From assembly GCF_003610535.1 (NCBI RefSeq), contig NZ_RAPN01000003.1, forward strand, positions 1 through 64,000: 64,000 nt of DNA, written 5' to 3'. The DNA is from Mangrovibacterium diazotrophicum. GTDB lineage: Bacteria; Bacteroidota; Bacteroidia; Bacteroidales; Prolixibacteraceae. Positions 27,611-36,334 of this stretch are shown in pieces. The notes below the pieces were generated by a model, which searched no databases, was not told the DNA's origin, and worked only from the letters and a program-made list of their open reading frames with translations. The number at the start of each line of letters is the position of its first letter. Positions within the stretch are counted from its first letter, which is position 1. The position numbers and the translations under genes were made by a program.

Positions 27611-28831
27611 ATGAATTACACGAATACCATAAAAATAGCCGTTAACGCCCTTCGCCGGAATAAGTTTCGCGCATTCCTGACCATGTTGGGGATTATTATC
27701 GGGGTGGCATCCGTTATCGCGATGCTTGCCATTGGGCAAGGATCCAAGAAAAGTATCCAGGATGAGATGTCCTCGATGGGGACAAACATGATCTTCATTA
27801 TGCCTGGTGCCGACATGCGTGGTGGTGTGAGACAGAGTGCCAGCGATATGCAAACCCTGAAACTTTCGGATGTGGATGCGATTCTAAGTAGTTGTCCGGA
27901 TGTGGAAGCGGTATCTCCCCAAGTAAGTTCATCAAGCCAGGCTGTTGTGGGTAACAATAACTGGCCGACAACAGTTTACGGGGTGAATAATGAATACCTG
28001 GGAATTCGGAAATACGAGCTCGAAACTGGCCGAAATTTCACCGATCGCGAAGTAAAAACCTATGCAAAAGTGTGTTTGGTTGGTCAAACGATTATTGAAA
28101 ACCTCTTCCCCGATGGAGGAAACCCAATCGGTCAGTCGATTCGTGTTGGAACAATCCCTCTAAAAATTATCGGTGTTTTGGCCGAAAAAGGGGAGAACGG
28201 AATGGGGCAGGATCAGGACGACCTGATTATCGCGCCTTATACAACGGTACAAAAACGGATGTTAGCCATCACATACATTCAAAGTATTTTCGCATCGGCA
28301 GCATCTGAAGATGTCAACGATCAGGCTATTGAGCAAATTACCGAAACTTTGAGACGCACCCACAAACTGAAGGCAGATGCTGATGACGACTTTAACGTAA
28401 GGTCGCAAGCCGAGATGGTGCAAATGTTCTCGTCAGTTAGTGATATGATGACCATACTACTTGGTGCTATCGCCGGAATTTCGTTGTTGGTTGGTGGAAT
28501 CGGGATCATGAATATCATGTATGTGTCGGTGACCGAGCGTACCCGCGAAATTGGCCTCCGCTTGTCGGTTGGTGGTCGTGGCAACGATATTTTGATGCAG
28601 TTTCTGATTGAATCAATATTGCTCAGTGTGAGCGGTGGTATACTGGGAATCCTGTTGGGATTGGGTACATCAACGGGAGTGTCGATGTTAATGAGTTGGC
28701 CAACAGTAGTAATGCCAAGCTCCGTCATATTCTCCTTCATTGTTTGTACGATTATTGGTGTGTTCTTTGGCTGGTACCCTGCCCGCAAAGCAGCGAGTCT
28801 GAATCCAATTGATGCCCTGCGTTACGAATAA
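27611..28831 (+). CDS. ABC transporter permease, MacB/FtsX type
   Basis: The 406-residue permease has an N-terminal helix (about 20-42), a large periplasmic MacB-PCD domain (about 45-250) and three C-terminal helices (about 285-310, 335-360 and 370-392) of the FtsX domain. The cytoplasmic block RTREIGLRLSVGGR near residue 315 couples to the ATPase, and the ending PARKAASLNPIDALRYE is characteristic. MacB-type systems push periplasmic substrates (antibiotics, peptides, toxins or lipoproteins) through TolC by mechanotransmission. The substrate here is unknown. Confidence 0.93.
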   Translation: MNYTNTIKIAVNALRRNKFRAFLTMLGIIIGVASVIAMLAIGQGSKKSIQDEMSSMGTNMIFIMPGADMRGGVRQSASDMQTLKLSDVDAILSSCPDVEAVSPQVSSSSQAVVGNNNWPTTVYGVNNEYLGIRKYELETGRNFTDREVKTYAKVCLVGQTIIENLFPDGGNPIGQSIRVGTIPLKIIGVLAEKGENGMGQDQDDLIIAPYTTVQKRMLAITYIQSIFASAASEDVNDQAIEQITETLRRTHKLKADADDDFNVRSQAEMVQMFSSVSDMMTILLGAIAGISLLVGGIGIMNIMYVSVTERTREIGLRLSVGGRGNDILMQFLIESILLSVSGGILGILLGLGTSTGVSMLMSWPTVVMPSSVIFSFIVCTIIGVFFGWYPARKAASLNPIDALRYE

Positions 28832-29091
28832 CACATATGACCTAGCTAAAAAGAGCAGCACTGATCAGCTAGAATATATCTCGTTCTTTTAAAAATTGGC
28901 ACATGCTTGCCGTATCTGATTGTTCTGGCATTGGGATTTGTTGTTCGAACAAGCTTTGTCAAAAGCCGGCTTTCGAAATCGCATACCCGTAATGCCGTAA
29001 CTTTTGCCCATCCCTGAAATTAATAATATAATGGAAGGCTGGTGTATTTACTGATGTAGATTCTCCGGTCTTTCATTTCTTGGTAAATGGT

Positions 29092-29099
29092 TATCTTTG
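29092..29099 (+). promoter_or_regulatory. Candidate -7 box of the LytS-like kinase gene
   Basis: TATCTTTG fits TAnnTTTG and lies 16 bases before the ATG at 29115. It overlaps the alternative TTG start at 29097, which argues against that start. The -33 element is not clear. Confidence 0.45.
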
Positions 29100-29114
29100 A
29101 TTAAAATCAACCCG

Positions 29115-30173
29115 ATGTTTAAATCAATTTCAATACACGATAAATGGATCAAATGGTTTCTTCATTCCATTGCATGGATGATCGTGACCATCATTCCTTT
29201 GTATATCGACAATGCTTTTGGTAGTGGCAATTTGCACCGTGTGTATGGTTTTTACTTGCACACGCTGACGGCTGCGTTAATCTTTTACCTGGGCTATTTG
29301 TGGCTGGTGCCTACCTATTTTCTGAAGGAACGGCAGCTTACCTATTTTATCGTTCTTGTCGCCATTATTATCGGAACTTACTACATTTCATCGTTCGTTG
29401 AGCACTATTTTCTGGATGATATGAAAAGGGCTGCAGAAGAGCTGGATAAAGACAATCATATTCCGAGAAAAGCGTTCGGCATTTTTAATCATATCGTGTC
29501 TTCAGTTCTTCTTTCCGGTTTTGCTATGGGGCTGGGGGTTTTGGATAAATTGAAACAGAACGAAAAGAAGCAAAAGGAACTGGAGAAGGAAAAACTGAAC
29601 TCCGAGTTGGCATTCCTGAAAAGCCAGGTGAGTCCGCACTTCTTTTTCAATACCCTGAATAATATTTATACCCTGATTGGCATTGATACCGATGAGGCTC
29701 AGGCTGCTGTGCTGAAGCTGTCGAAGCTGATGCGCTACTTGCTGTATGATTCTGAAGACGGCAATTCGCGGCTGGGAGACGAGATTAGTTTCATGAATAA
29801 CTACATTGATTTGATGAAGCTACGGATCAGTTCAAAGGTAGACCTGAAAGTCTCCATGCCCGATTCGGTTCCTGATATCAGTGTTGCACCGCTGCTTTTT
29901 GTCGCGTTCATCGAAAATGCATTTAAGCATGGTGTCAGTTACCGCGAGCATTCGTTTATTGAAATCAATATGAATGTGGATAAAGAAAAAATTCGATTTC
30001 AAACCCGGAACAGCATCGGAAAACAAAGTAGTCAGGAAGGGGAAGCGAAGCATTCCGGGATTGGTCTCGAGAATGTAAAGAAACGACTGAATTTGTTGTA
30101 CCCGGACAAGCACGATCTGAGAATTAGCAGAACAAACGAGGCATTCATGGTGAAGCTCGAAATTAACCTCTAA
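29115..30173 (+). CDS. LytS-like sensor histidine kinase
   Basis: The 352-residue kinase has four membrane helices (about 14-31, 46-70, 75-95 and 122-142), a coiled-coil linker rich in lysine and glutamate (about 145-165), and a His_kinase domain with LKSQVSPHFFFNTLNNI, where H175 is the phosphoacceptor. The ATPase part shows PLLFVAFIENAFKHG and SGIGLENVKKRL. The arrangement is that of the LytS/YehU family, which pairs with LytTR regulators. The response regulator gene begins 11 bases downstream. Position after the efflux operon suggests, but does not show, joint control. Confidence 0.9.
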   Translation: MFKSISIHDKWIKWFLHSIAWMIVTIIPLYIDNAFGSGNLHRVYGFYLHTLTAALIFYLGYLWLVPTYFLKERQLTYFIVLVAIIIGTYYISSFVEHYFLDDMKRAAEELDKDNHIPRKAFGIFNHIVSSVLLSGFAMGLGVLDKLKQNEKKQKELEKEKLNSELAFLKSQVSPHFFFNTLNNIYTLIGIDTDEAQAAVLKLSKLMRYLLYDSEDGNSRLGDEISFMNNYIDLMKLRISSKVDLKVSMPDSVPDISVAPLLFVAFIENAFKHGVSYREHSFIEINMNVDKEKIRFQTRNSIGKQSSQEGEAKHSGIGLENVKKRLNLLYPDKHDLRISRTNEAFMVKLEINL

Positions 30174-30184
30174 TACGCGAAAAG

Positions 30185-30901
30185 ATGAAAATCCGCACAA
30201 TTACCATCGACGACGAACCACTGGCTTTGCAACTACTATCGGGCTACGTGGAGAAGACTCCTTTTTTAGAATTGACCGGTTCGTTTGATAACCCGTTGGA
30301 TGCGATGGATTATTTGTCAGGTAATGAGGTTGATCTCATTGTTTTGGATATCCAGATGCCTGACCTTACCGGTATTGAATTTGCGCGAGTGCAGGATAGT
30401 AAAGCCAAACTGATTTTTACGACCGCTTACGAAAAGTATGCTTTGGAGGGCTTCAAACTGAATGCCATTGATTATTTGCTGAAACCCTACAGCTACCAAG
30501 AGTTTCTGACGGCCGTGAACAAGGCCAAAAAACAAATCGAGCTCGAGCAGGGAGCTGCAACCAGTGTGGAGGCGAATAACCAGTTTCTCTTTCTGAAATC
30601 GGAGTATAAAATCCGCCGGATTAACTTCAACGATATTCTCTACATTGAGGGAATGAAGGATTACGTGAAAGTTTTCCTGGCACACGAGGAAAAACCCGTG
30701 CTTTCCATTAGTTCGGTAAAGGCGGTGGAAGAGAAATTGCCAACCGATCATTTTATGCGCGTACACCGCTCATTCATCGTCAACCTCGATAAAATTGAAG
30801 TGATCGAGCGCAGCCGGATTGTCTTCGGCAAAACCTACATTCCGGTCAGCGACCAGTACAAAGACAAATTTCAGGAGTTCCTGAATCAAAATTTCCTGTA
30901 A
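30185..30901 (+). CDS. LytTR-family response regulator
   Basis: The 238-residue regulator has a receiver domain (about 1-118) with acidic pocket D9-D10, phosphoacceptor D55 in VLDIQMPD, T80 and K100 in LLKPYS. A LytTR DNA-binding domain (about 130-235) follows, with YIEGMKDYVKV and FMRVHRSFIVNLDKI, the typical beta-rich DNA-reading segments. It is the natural partner of the upstream kinase. LytTR proteins bind direct repeats upstream of targets; none was confidently found upstream of the efflux operon. The stop codon is followed immediately by a 7-bp repeat array. Confidence 0.93.
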   Translation: MKIRTITIDDEPLALQLLSGYVEKTPFLELTGSFDNPLDAMDYLSGNEVDLIVLDIQMPDLTGIEFARVQDSKAKLIFTTAYEKYALEGFKLNAIDYLLKPYSYQEFLTAVNKAKKQIELEQGAATSVEANNQFLFLKSEYKIRRINFNDILYIEGMKDYVKVFLAHEEKPVLSISSVKAVEEKLPTDHFMRVHRSFIVNLDKIEVIERSRIVFGKTYIPVSDQYKDKFQEFLNQNFL

Positions 30902-31055
30902 AGTTTCAAGTTTTAAGTTTCAAGTTCCAAATTCCAAGTTCCAAACTGAGAAACTTCAAATCCCCAAAAGAAGATGCCAGCTTTCAATGGCTCCAGACAA
31001 ACTTTTTTGGAATTTGGATTTTGGAGCATGGGATTTCAATTTTGGAATTTATTTC
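30902..31055. repeat. 7-bp-phased repeat array before fmt
   Basis: Units AGTTTCA AGTTTTA AGTTTCA AGTTCCA AATTCCA AGTTCCA start right after the stop codon. A second block, TTGGAAT TTGGATT TTGGAGC onward, begins at 31007, exactly 15 units later, so the whole 154 bases are 22 heptamers in one phase. The two blocks are roughly complementary and could pair. Confidence 0.65.
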
Positions 31056-31132
31056 CAGCTAGTATTTCTCCCGTTTTTCCAGTATTGGTTGGTAAATAGT
31101 CATTCCGTCAATGGTAAATCTGGTCTGTTCCT

Positions 31133-31140
31133 TATCTTTG
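31133..31140 (+). promoter_or_regulatory. Candidate -7 box of fmt
   Basis: TATCTTTG fits TAnnTTTG and lies 24 bases before the ATG at 31164. No good TTG -33 element is visible. Confidence 0.45.
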
Positions 31141-31163
31141 CAGCAAATCATTCAAAAGACATT

Positions 31164-32126
31164 ATGACCGGAAAAGATCTGCGGATTGTATTTATGGGAA
31201 CGCCCGATTTTGCAGTTGCCAGTTTGAAAGCCTTGGTTGAAGGCGGTTACAATATTGTTGGTGTGATAACCGTACCCGATAAACCTGCCGGACGCGGGCG
31301 TCAGTTGCAGCAATCGGCTGTAAAGCAATATGCCGTTGAGCAAGGATTACATGTGATGCAACCCGAGAAACTGAAAAACCCGGAATTTTTAGCTGAGTTG
31401 GAAGCACTGAAAGCCGATTTACAGGTGATTGTGGCTTTCCGCATGTTGCCCGAAGTGGTTTGGAGCATGCCTCGGTTGGGCACCTTCAACCTGCATGGTT
31501 CGTTGTTGCCGCAATACCGCGGAGCTGCTCCGTTGAACTGGGCTGTAATGAATGGCGATAAAGAAACCGGGGTGACCACTTTCCTGCTATCGCACGAAAT
31601 TGATACAGGAGCAATCCTTTTCCACGAGAAAATTACCATTGGCGAAGATGACACGGTTGGTGACATTCACGATCGGCTGATGGAGATTGGCGCCGGGCTG
31701 GTGGTGAAAACCGTTGATGCCCTGGCGGAAGGAAACTACACTGCCGTGGCACAGGACGACATCCAGGTGGAGAGCCTGCGGCCTGCACCGAAGATTTTTA
31801 AAGAGGATTGCAAAATTGACTGGAATAAACCAGCCGTTGAAGTACGAAACCTTATTCGCGGTTTGTCACCGTACCCCGCTGCCTGGACTGAATTGGTTGA
31901 CGGAAAAGGAAAAGTTTTGAGCCTGAAAATATTCCGGGCCGAGATTGAGCCAGCCGAAGGCTTGACGCCGGGTATGGTAGAAACCGATGGTAAAACCAAT
32001 TTCAAGATTGCTGCCGCCGATGGTTGGTTGACGATTTCAGACCTGCAATTATCGGGTAAAAAGCGCATGGCGGTCGATGACTTCCTGCGAGGTATTCATG
32101 ATCCCGGCCAACTACAGGTACAATAA
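31164..32126 (+). CDS. fmt: Methionyl-tRNA formyltransferase
   Basis: The 320-residue enzyme transfers a formyl group from 10-formyltetrahydrofolate to initiator methionyl-tRNA. The catalytic core shows FMGTPDFAVASL at the start, the NLHGSLLPQYRGAAP block near residue 108 with the catalytic Asn and His, and HEIDTGAI near 143 with the catalytic Asp. The C-terminal domain (about 205-320) binds tRNA. ATG 31164 gives the family length; an upstream in-frame start at 30987 would translate the repeat array. It stands alone, without def or rsmB beside it. Confidence 0.95.
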   Translation: MTGKDLRIVFMGTPDFAVASLKALVEGGYNIVGVITVPDKPAGRGRQLQQSAVKQYAVEQGLHVMQPEKLKNPEFLAELEALKADLQVIVAFRMLPEVVWSMPRLGTFNLHGSLLPQYRGAAPLNWAVMNGDKETGVTTFLLSHEIDTGAILFHEKITIGEDDTVGDIHDRLMEIGAGLVVKTVDALAEGNYTAVAQDDIQVESLRPAPKIFKEDCKIDWNKPAVEVRNLIRGLSPYPAAWTELVDGKGKVLSLKIFRAEIEPAEGLTPGMVETDGKTNFKIAAADGWLTISDLQLSGKKRMAVDDFLRGIHDPGQLQVQ

Positions 32127-32149
32127 CGAACGGCGCTAACGATATAAAA

Positions 32150-32189
32150 AAAATGCTGATCATCTCATTCCGGGAGATCAGCATTTTTT
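32150..32189 (+). terminator. Bidirectional terminator between fmt and the glucosaminidase gene
   Basis: AAAATGCTGATC (32150-32161) pairs with GATCAGCATTTT (32176-32187), flanked by an A-run and a T-run, so it can serve both convergent genes. Confidence 0.85.
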
Positions 32190-32227
32190 GTTTTAAAATT
32201 CTAAAAGTTATGCATCAAGAAAAAACT

Positions 32228-33187
32228 TTAATTCGGTGCTTTATCGCGCAGATAAATCTTCGTGCCTGCAACCGGGCGTTCGCCATAGCGCATGCGGTTG
32301 AGGCGATATAATTTTTTCAGGCGAATTCCGTACTTCTGCGAAACGTAATGCATGGTTTCGTCCGCCTGGAAGATGTGTGTTTTCGCACTTCTGAGTGCTT
32401 TGTTTCTCTTTGGTACAATATAGAGGATCTCGTTAACCTGCAAGCGGTGATCATCGGGCAGGTCGTTGTATTTATAGAGTTCCCAAAGTTTCATGTTAAA
32501 CTCGTCAACAATACTTTGTGGCGTATCTCCGGCCTTTACGACAATCGACTTCAGTCCGTTTCTGAAAACTACTTTCCGCTCAGGGTAAGGATTGATCAGG
32601 TTTTTGGTCGATTGCTGTGTTTTACCATTCGACGTAATCATGTTGATTTGTTGGTCGTTTACCACATGGTCGTAAACATACAACTTGTTGTCTTCGATGA
32701 TTTTAATCAACGATTCGGCGTAGTGCGGAGCGGTCGCGTAACCTGCTTTTTTCAAGCCGCGAGCCCAGCCTTTATAATCGGTAATGTCCAGCTGAAACAA
32801 ATCACTGTATCGCGGGTTGGCCATCAGGAAATTACTGTGATCGACGAACGATTCTTCCACTGAGTTGTAATGACGGAAACATTCATTCCGCATGTCGTCA
32901 TCGTGGTAAACACGTTTCCCGGTCCAGTTACTTTTACATTTTATGCCGAAATGGTTGTTTGATTTCCGACTCAGTTCGCTGTTTCCGTTGCTCGATTCCA
33001 AACAGGCCTGGGCCAGTTTAATACTGGCAGGTATGCCGCAGCGTTGCATTTCGTGCACTGCCAAGGTTCTGTATTTTTGGATGTATTCTTCCCGGGTATA
33101 CACGCGTTGCGAGAACCCGACAAACACGAGAGAGCATAACAAACAGAGCAAACCAATTTTTCTGATCATAGTTTTCGTTTTCAACAT
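32228..33187 (-). CDS. Glucosaminidase (GH73-like) with LysM domains
   Basis: The 319-residue exported protein has a signal peptide (about 8-26), a glucosaminidase domain (about 30-175) and two LysM repeats (about 213-260 and 268-313). The catalytic region is SIKLAQACLESSNGNSELSRKS near residue 56, where the glutamate is the expected general acid, followed by NNHFGIKC. Such enzymes cut N-acetylglucosaminyl bonds in peptidoglycan and LysM holds them on the wall. A role in cell separation, growth or gliding-linked wall turnover is possible. It is monocistronic and faces cdd divergently. Confidence 0.9.
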   Translation of the reverse strand: MLKTKTMIRKIGLLCLLCSLVFVGFSQRVYTREEYIQKYRTLAVHEMQRCGIPASIKLAQACLESSNGNSELSRKSNNHFGIKCKSNWTGKRVYHDDDMRNECFRHYNSVEESFVDHSNFLMANPRYSDLFQLDITDYKGWARGLKKAGYATAPHYAESLIKIIEDNKLYVYDHVVNDQQINMITSNGKTQQSTKNLINPYPERKVVFRNGLKSIVVKAGDTPQSIVDEFNMKLWELYKYNDLPDDHRLQVNEILYIVPKRNKALRSAKTHIFQADETMHYVSQKYGIRLKKLYRLNRMRYGERPVAGTKIYLRDKAPN

Positions 33188-33241
33188 AGATTAAATGCCA
33201 GCCATTCCTATCCGTTCGCGCACAAATACAATTTAAAGATG

Positions 33242-33249
33242 TATTTTTG
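33242..33249 (+). promoter_or_regulatory. Candidate -7 box of cdd
   Basis: TATTTTTG fits TAnnTTTG and ends 20 bases before the ATG at 33269; the -33 element is unclear. Confidence 0.4.
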
Positions 33250-33268
33250 AAAAAAAGGCTTCCAGAAT

Positions 33269-33760
33269 ATGCAAACAAAAGAAATCAAAATATTGGTATC
33301 CGAATATAAAAATGAGGAAGAGTTAATAACAACCGATCGTGAATTAGTTCTGGCGGCCCGACGGATTGCGGAAAGCGCGTATGCTCCATATTCGAAATTT
33401 AAAGTCGGAGCAGCCCTCCGGTTGACCGACGGAACGGTCGTTACCGGCAGCAACCAGGAAAATGCTGCGACTCCGGTGGGTACCTGCGCCGAAAGATCTG
33501 CTTTGTTTTGGGCCAATGCAAACTATCCGGATTTTGCGGTCGAGTCCATCGCGATCTCGGCAATCGATCAATCAGGCAACCGGGCAGCACGATTAAGCCC
33601 TTGCGGGATCTGCCGGCAGGCTTTGCTCGAAAGTCAGCACCGGTTTCAGCTTCCGATTCGGGTGATCCTTGATAGTCGCGATAAAATTGAAATTCTGAAT
33701 AGCGTGGAAAGTTTATTGCCGTTGAGCTTTAATGGCAATGCCTTGAATAGCGTGGAATAA
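33269..33760 (+). CDS. cdd: Cytidine deaminase
   Basis: The 163-residue enzyme deaminates cytidine and deoxycytidine to uridine and deoxyuridine in pyrimidine salvage. Zinc site and catalytic residues are visible: C73-A-E75 in GTCAERSALFWA and P111-C112-G-I-C115. The nucleoside-contact segment YAPYSKFKVGAAL lies near residue 43. The N-terminal ~25 residues are longer than in Bacillus-type enzymes, as is usual in Bacteroidota. The gene stands alone. Confidence 0.95.
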   Translation: MQTKEIKILVSEYKNEEELITTDRELVLAARRIAESAYAPYSKFKVGAALRLTDGTVVTGSNQENAATPVGTCAERSALFWANANYPDFAVESIAISAIDQSGNRAARLSPCGICRQALLESQHRFQLPIRVILDSRDKIEILNSVESLLPLSFNGNALNSVE

Positions 33761-33820
33761 CAGCATTGACATTCGTCAGGGAAAATCTTTCCGGCTTGTG
33801 CGATTTTTTTTGCCTGATTT

Positions 33821-33850
33821 GCAACCCTCCCGTTTTTTTCTTGTCAGTAA
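33821..33850 (+). promoter_or_regulatory. ECF-type promoter of the sigma factor operon
   Basis: GCAACCCT (-35 region) and CTTGTCAGTAA (-10 region) are arranged as GCAACC-N16-GTC. The same two blocks with identical spacing recur at 36335-36364. The AAC-containing -35 box with a GTC -10 box at 16 bases is what ECF sigma factors recognise, so the sigma factor probably drives its own operon. Confidence 0.75.
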
Positions 33851-33868
33851 TATTGAAAACAGAACAAT

Positions 33869-34441
33869 TTGGGAAAAGTGGCATCCATACATCACGAGCT
33901 GATTGAGGACAGCAAGCGGGGCAACAACAAAGCCCGTTTTCAGCTGTATCAATTGTATTCAAAAGCTATGTTCAACGTTTGCTATCGCATGATGAATAAT
34001 CGTGAGGATGCCGAAGACATGTTGCAGGAAGTTTTTCTGTTGGTCTTTACGCGGCTCGAAAGTTTTCGGTACGAGTCAGGTTTTGGAACCTGGGTGAAAA
34101 CCATTGCGATCCGAACCTGTATCAATGCACTGAAGAAACGCAAAGTTGAGTTGACGTATTTTGAACAGATAAACGATTTAGGCTCCACCGATGATGATGA
34201 GATTGCCCCCGAGTTAAAGACGGAACAAATCCTCAAAGCCATGGAAAATTTACCCGAAGGTGGGCGAATTGTATTCTCTTTGTACCTGCTCGAAGGATAT
34301 GACCACGGTGAAATTGCCCAGATTTTGGGCATCACCGAGTCAACCTCGAAATCGCAGTATATGCGGGCAAAGCGCAGGGTGTACGAACTATTGAAAGAAC
34401 AACAAAACAACGAATTATGGCTGGCGTTTGCAGACAAATAA
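33869..34441 (+). CDS. ECF-type RNA polymerase sigma factor
   Basis: The 190-residue protein has sigma region 2 (about residues 25-95, with NREDAEDMLQEVFLLVF) and region 4 (about 120-178, with YDHGEIAQILGITESTSKSQ as the helix-turn-helix). No ATG is available: the frame is closed by TGA at 33854 and the next Met lies inside region 2, so translation begins at TTG 33869 or GTG 33878. A transmembrane anti-sigma-like protein and two bacterial-adhesin-like envelope proteins follow, which makes this an envelope-related ECF system. The predicted promoter is directly upstream and matches one before the head-GIN lipoprotein gene. Confidence 0.9.
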   Translation: MGKVASIHHELIEDSKRGNNKARFQLYQLYSKAMFNVCYRMMNNREDAEDMLQEVFLLVFTRLESFRYESGFGTWVKTIAIRTCINALKKRKVELTYFEQINDLGSTDDDEIAPELKTEQILKAMENLPEGGRIVFSLYLLEGYDHGEIAQILGITESTSKSQYMRAKRRVYELLKEQQNNELWLAFADK

Positions 34442-34546
34442 ATGGTTGTAGCACTGTCATCTACAGGATGGGAGGTGTCAGTGGTATTTGTGGTGTTGTT
34501 GATTCTTTTGACATGGAAAGTTTGAGTTCTTTTAAAGCAAATTGGG

Positions 34547-35065
34547 ATGAAAAATGATCGGTTAGAGGATTTTGTGAGAACGCACAGGGATGAGTTTGAC
34601 CTACACGATCCGTCGCCGGAAATGTGGGCTGAAATAAACCGTAAACTTCCGGTGACGGTTAGTAAACGCAGCGTGTTTGTTCGATGGGCCAGTGTGGCTG
34701 CCATTTTTGCGGTTGTTATTTTAGGCTCTACTGTTTTGATTCGATCTTTGCGATCTGATGGTGGGGGAACCGTGGTTGCCCAGGAAGAGGCAGATCCTGA
34801 AGTGAAAGAATTGCTGGAAGCGGAAGCTTACTATGCCCAACAGGTTAACGGTAAGTTGGAAGAAATAAGAAAGTGCTATGCGTTAAATCCGGAGTTGCAG
34901 GTTGAGGTTGAGGACGATTTGACGGAATTGGAGCAGATGTATGATGTTTTAAAAGAAGATCTGGCGGAAAATGTTTCCAATAAAGCGGTGATCGAGGCAA
35001 TGATCGAAAATAATCGTTTTCGGTTGAAGCTGGTCAATGATGTGTTGGAACAAGTGAACTGCTAA
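34547..35065 (+). CDS. Probable transmembrane anti-sigma factor
   Basis: The 172-residue protein has a cytoplasmic N-terminus (about 1-46) with DPSPEMWAEINRKLP, a pattern common in Bacteroidota anti-sigma proteins. One membrane helix (about 47-67) follows, then an extracytoplasmic part that is mostly acidic and helical (about 80-170). The layout, and the position 105 bases after an ECF sigma gene and 11 bases before an adhesin-like gene, support a role in holding the sigma factor until an envelope signal arrives. There is no zinc-binding HxxxCxxC motif, so it is not a ZAS-type anti-sigma factor. The function is inferred from context. Confidence 0.7.
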   Translation: MKNDRLEDFVRTHRDEFDLHDPSPEMWAEINRKLPVTVSKRSVFVRWASVAAIFAVVILGSTVLIRSLRSDGGGTVVAQEEADPEVKELLEAEAYYAQQVNGKLEEIRKCYALNPELQVEVEDDLTELEQMYDVLKEDLAENVSNKAVIEAMIENNRFRLKLVNDVLEQVNC

Positions 35066-35076
35066 AATTAGGTACT

Positions 35077-36177
35077 ATGAAAAATACAGGTCGTAGGGTA
35101 TTTCTGATTTTGATGTTGAGTTTAGCCGGTATTTACGCGGCAACGGCTCAATATACCGAAACACGAAAATTGCGAAAGGCTTTTAAAGTGACGTCGGAAA
35201 CAAATATTGAAATCTCGAATAAATACGGAACAATAGAAGTGGCAACCTGGCAAAAGGATTCGGTTGCGATTGAGATAAAAATGTATGTCGAAGAAAAGAA
35301 GATGGCTAAGCTTGAAAAGTCGTTGGATAACATCGACTTCGACTTTACAAACACCACCCACTACCTGGTTGCCCGAACAATTACTGATAAAAATAAATCG
35401 CAACTCGAAAGTGAGTTGAAGCGTTTTAAAGAGACCTTGCTGCAAAACGATGGGAGTGTGGAGATCAATTACAAGGTTTGGCTGCCCGCTACCAATTCGC
35501 TGAAGCTTGAGAATAAATTCGGCGACATTTATTTGAGTGATTATAATGGCCCACTCAATATAGACCTGAGCAACGGCAAGCTGAAAGCACACGACCTGTT
35601 GAAGAAAGCCACAATTACGCTGAATTTTGGAGGGGCAACCATCAACAGCCTGCCCGATGGAAACATCAACTCGAATTACAGCGATGTCTATATCAAACAG
35701 TCCGGGAAATTGAATCTGTCGAGCAAATCGTCGGAGATTGAGCTGATTGAAAGCCAGAATCTGTTTGGCGATTCCCGGCGGGATAAATTCCGGATCAGGG
35801 AGCTCCAGCGAATTGATCTGCAGGCAGACTTTTCTGATTTTCGGATCTCAAATCTGCGGGAACGGGCGAACCTGCGACTGAACTACGGTGACGTGGAAAT
35901 GGAAAAGATTGAAGCCAATTTCAATGACATCTATATCGATTGCCGGTCAACCGATGTCAACCTGTATTTCACACCACAATCGAATTTCAATTTCGAGATC
36001 AAGCAAACGAAATCCGATGTGAGTCTGGATCCAATCTTCAACGTATCTGAAAAAACAGAGACGGATGAAAAGGAACAGACGGTGCTGATGCACGGATTCT
36101 TCTCTAAGAAATCGGAGGGAGGAGATAAGCTCAAATTAACCACGAACGGCGGAAGTATCCGGCTGAGAACTTACTAG
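35077..36177 (+). CDS. Exported DUF4097-like beta-helix protein
   Basis: The 366-residue protein has a signal peptide (about 1-24, ending ATAQ) and many short repeated strands such as KYGTIEVATW, NKFGDIYLSDYNG, NYGDVEMEKI and NFNDIYIDCRS. They suggest a right-handed beta-helix of the DUF4097/adhesin-like type. The location should be periplasm or cell surface. It follows the presumed anti-sigma gene by 11 bases and completes the sigma factor operon, so it is probably made under the same envelope signal. Its biochemical activity is unknown. Confidence 0.75.
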   Translation: MKNTGRRVFLILMLSLAGIYAATAQYTETRKLRKAFKVTSETNIEISNKYGTIEVATWQKDSVAIEIKMYVEEKKMAKLEKSLDNIDFDFTNTTHYLVARTITDKNKSQLESELKRFKETLLQNDGSVEINYKVWLPATNSLKLENKFGDIYLSDYNGPLNIDLSNGKLKAHDLLKKATITLNFGGATINSLPDGNINSNYSDVYIKQSGKLNLSSKSSEIELIESQNLFGDSRRDKFRIRELQRIDLQADFSDFRISNLRERANLRLNYGDVEMEKIEANFNDIYIDCRSTDVNLYFTPQSNFNFEIKQTKSDVSLDPIFNVSEKTETDEKEQTVLMHGFFSKKSEGGDKLKLTTNGGSIRLRTY

Positions 36178-36334
36178 AAGTTAAAGCCGAAAGATTATCG
36201 GAAATAGCAAAGATGGCAGGTGTCGGAATTGCTGTTACGGGAATTCTATGTGCCTTTTTGAAAAGATTTTGTCGCCGGTAATCATTTGTTCAACTGTGTT
36301 TTAGCATCGTTCGCCGATTTTCTTCGTTCGCAAA

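Noticed and set aside
29097-29114. TTG start for the LytS-like kinase
   Set aside because: It overlaps the predicted -7 promoter box, and the ATG at 29115 fits better.
30987-31163. Longer N-terminus for Fmt
   Set aside because: It would translate the heptamer array and lies before the predicted promoter; the family starts at the ATG at 31164.
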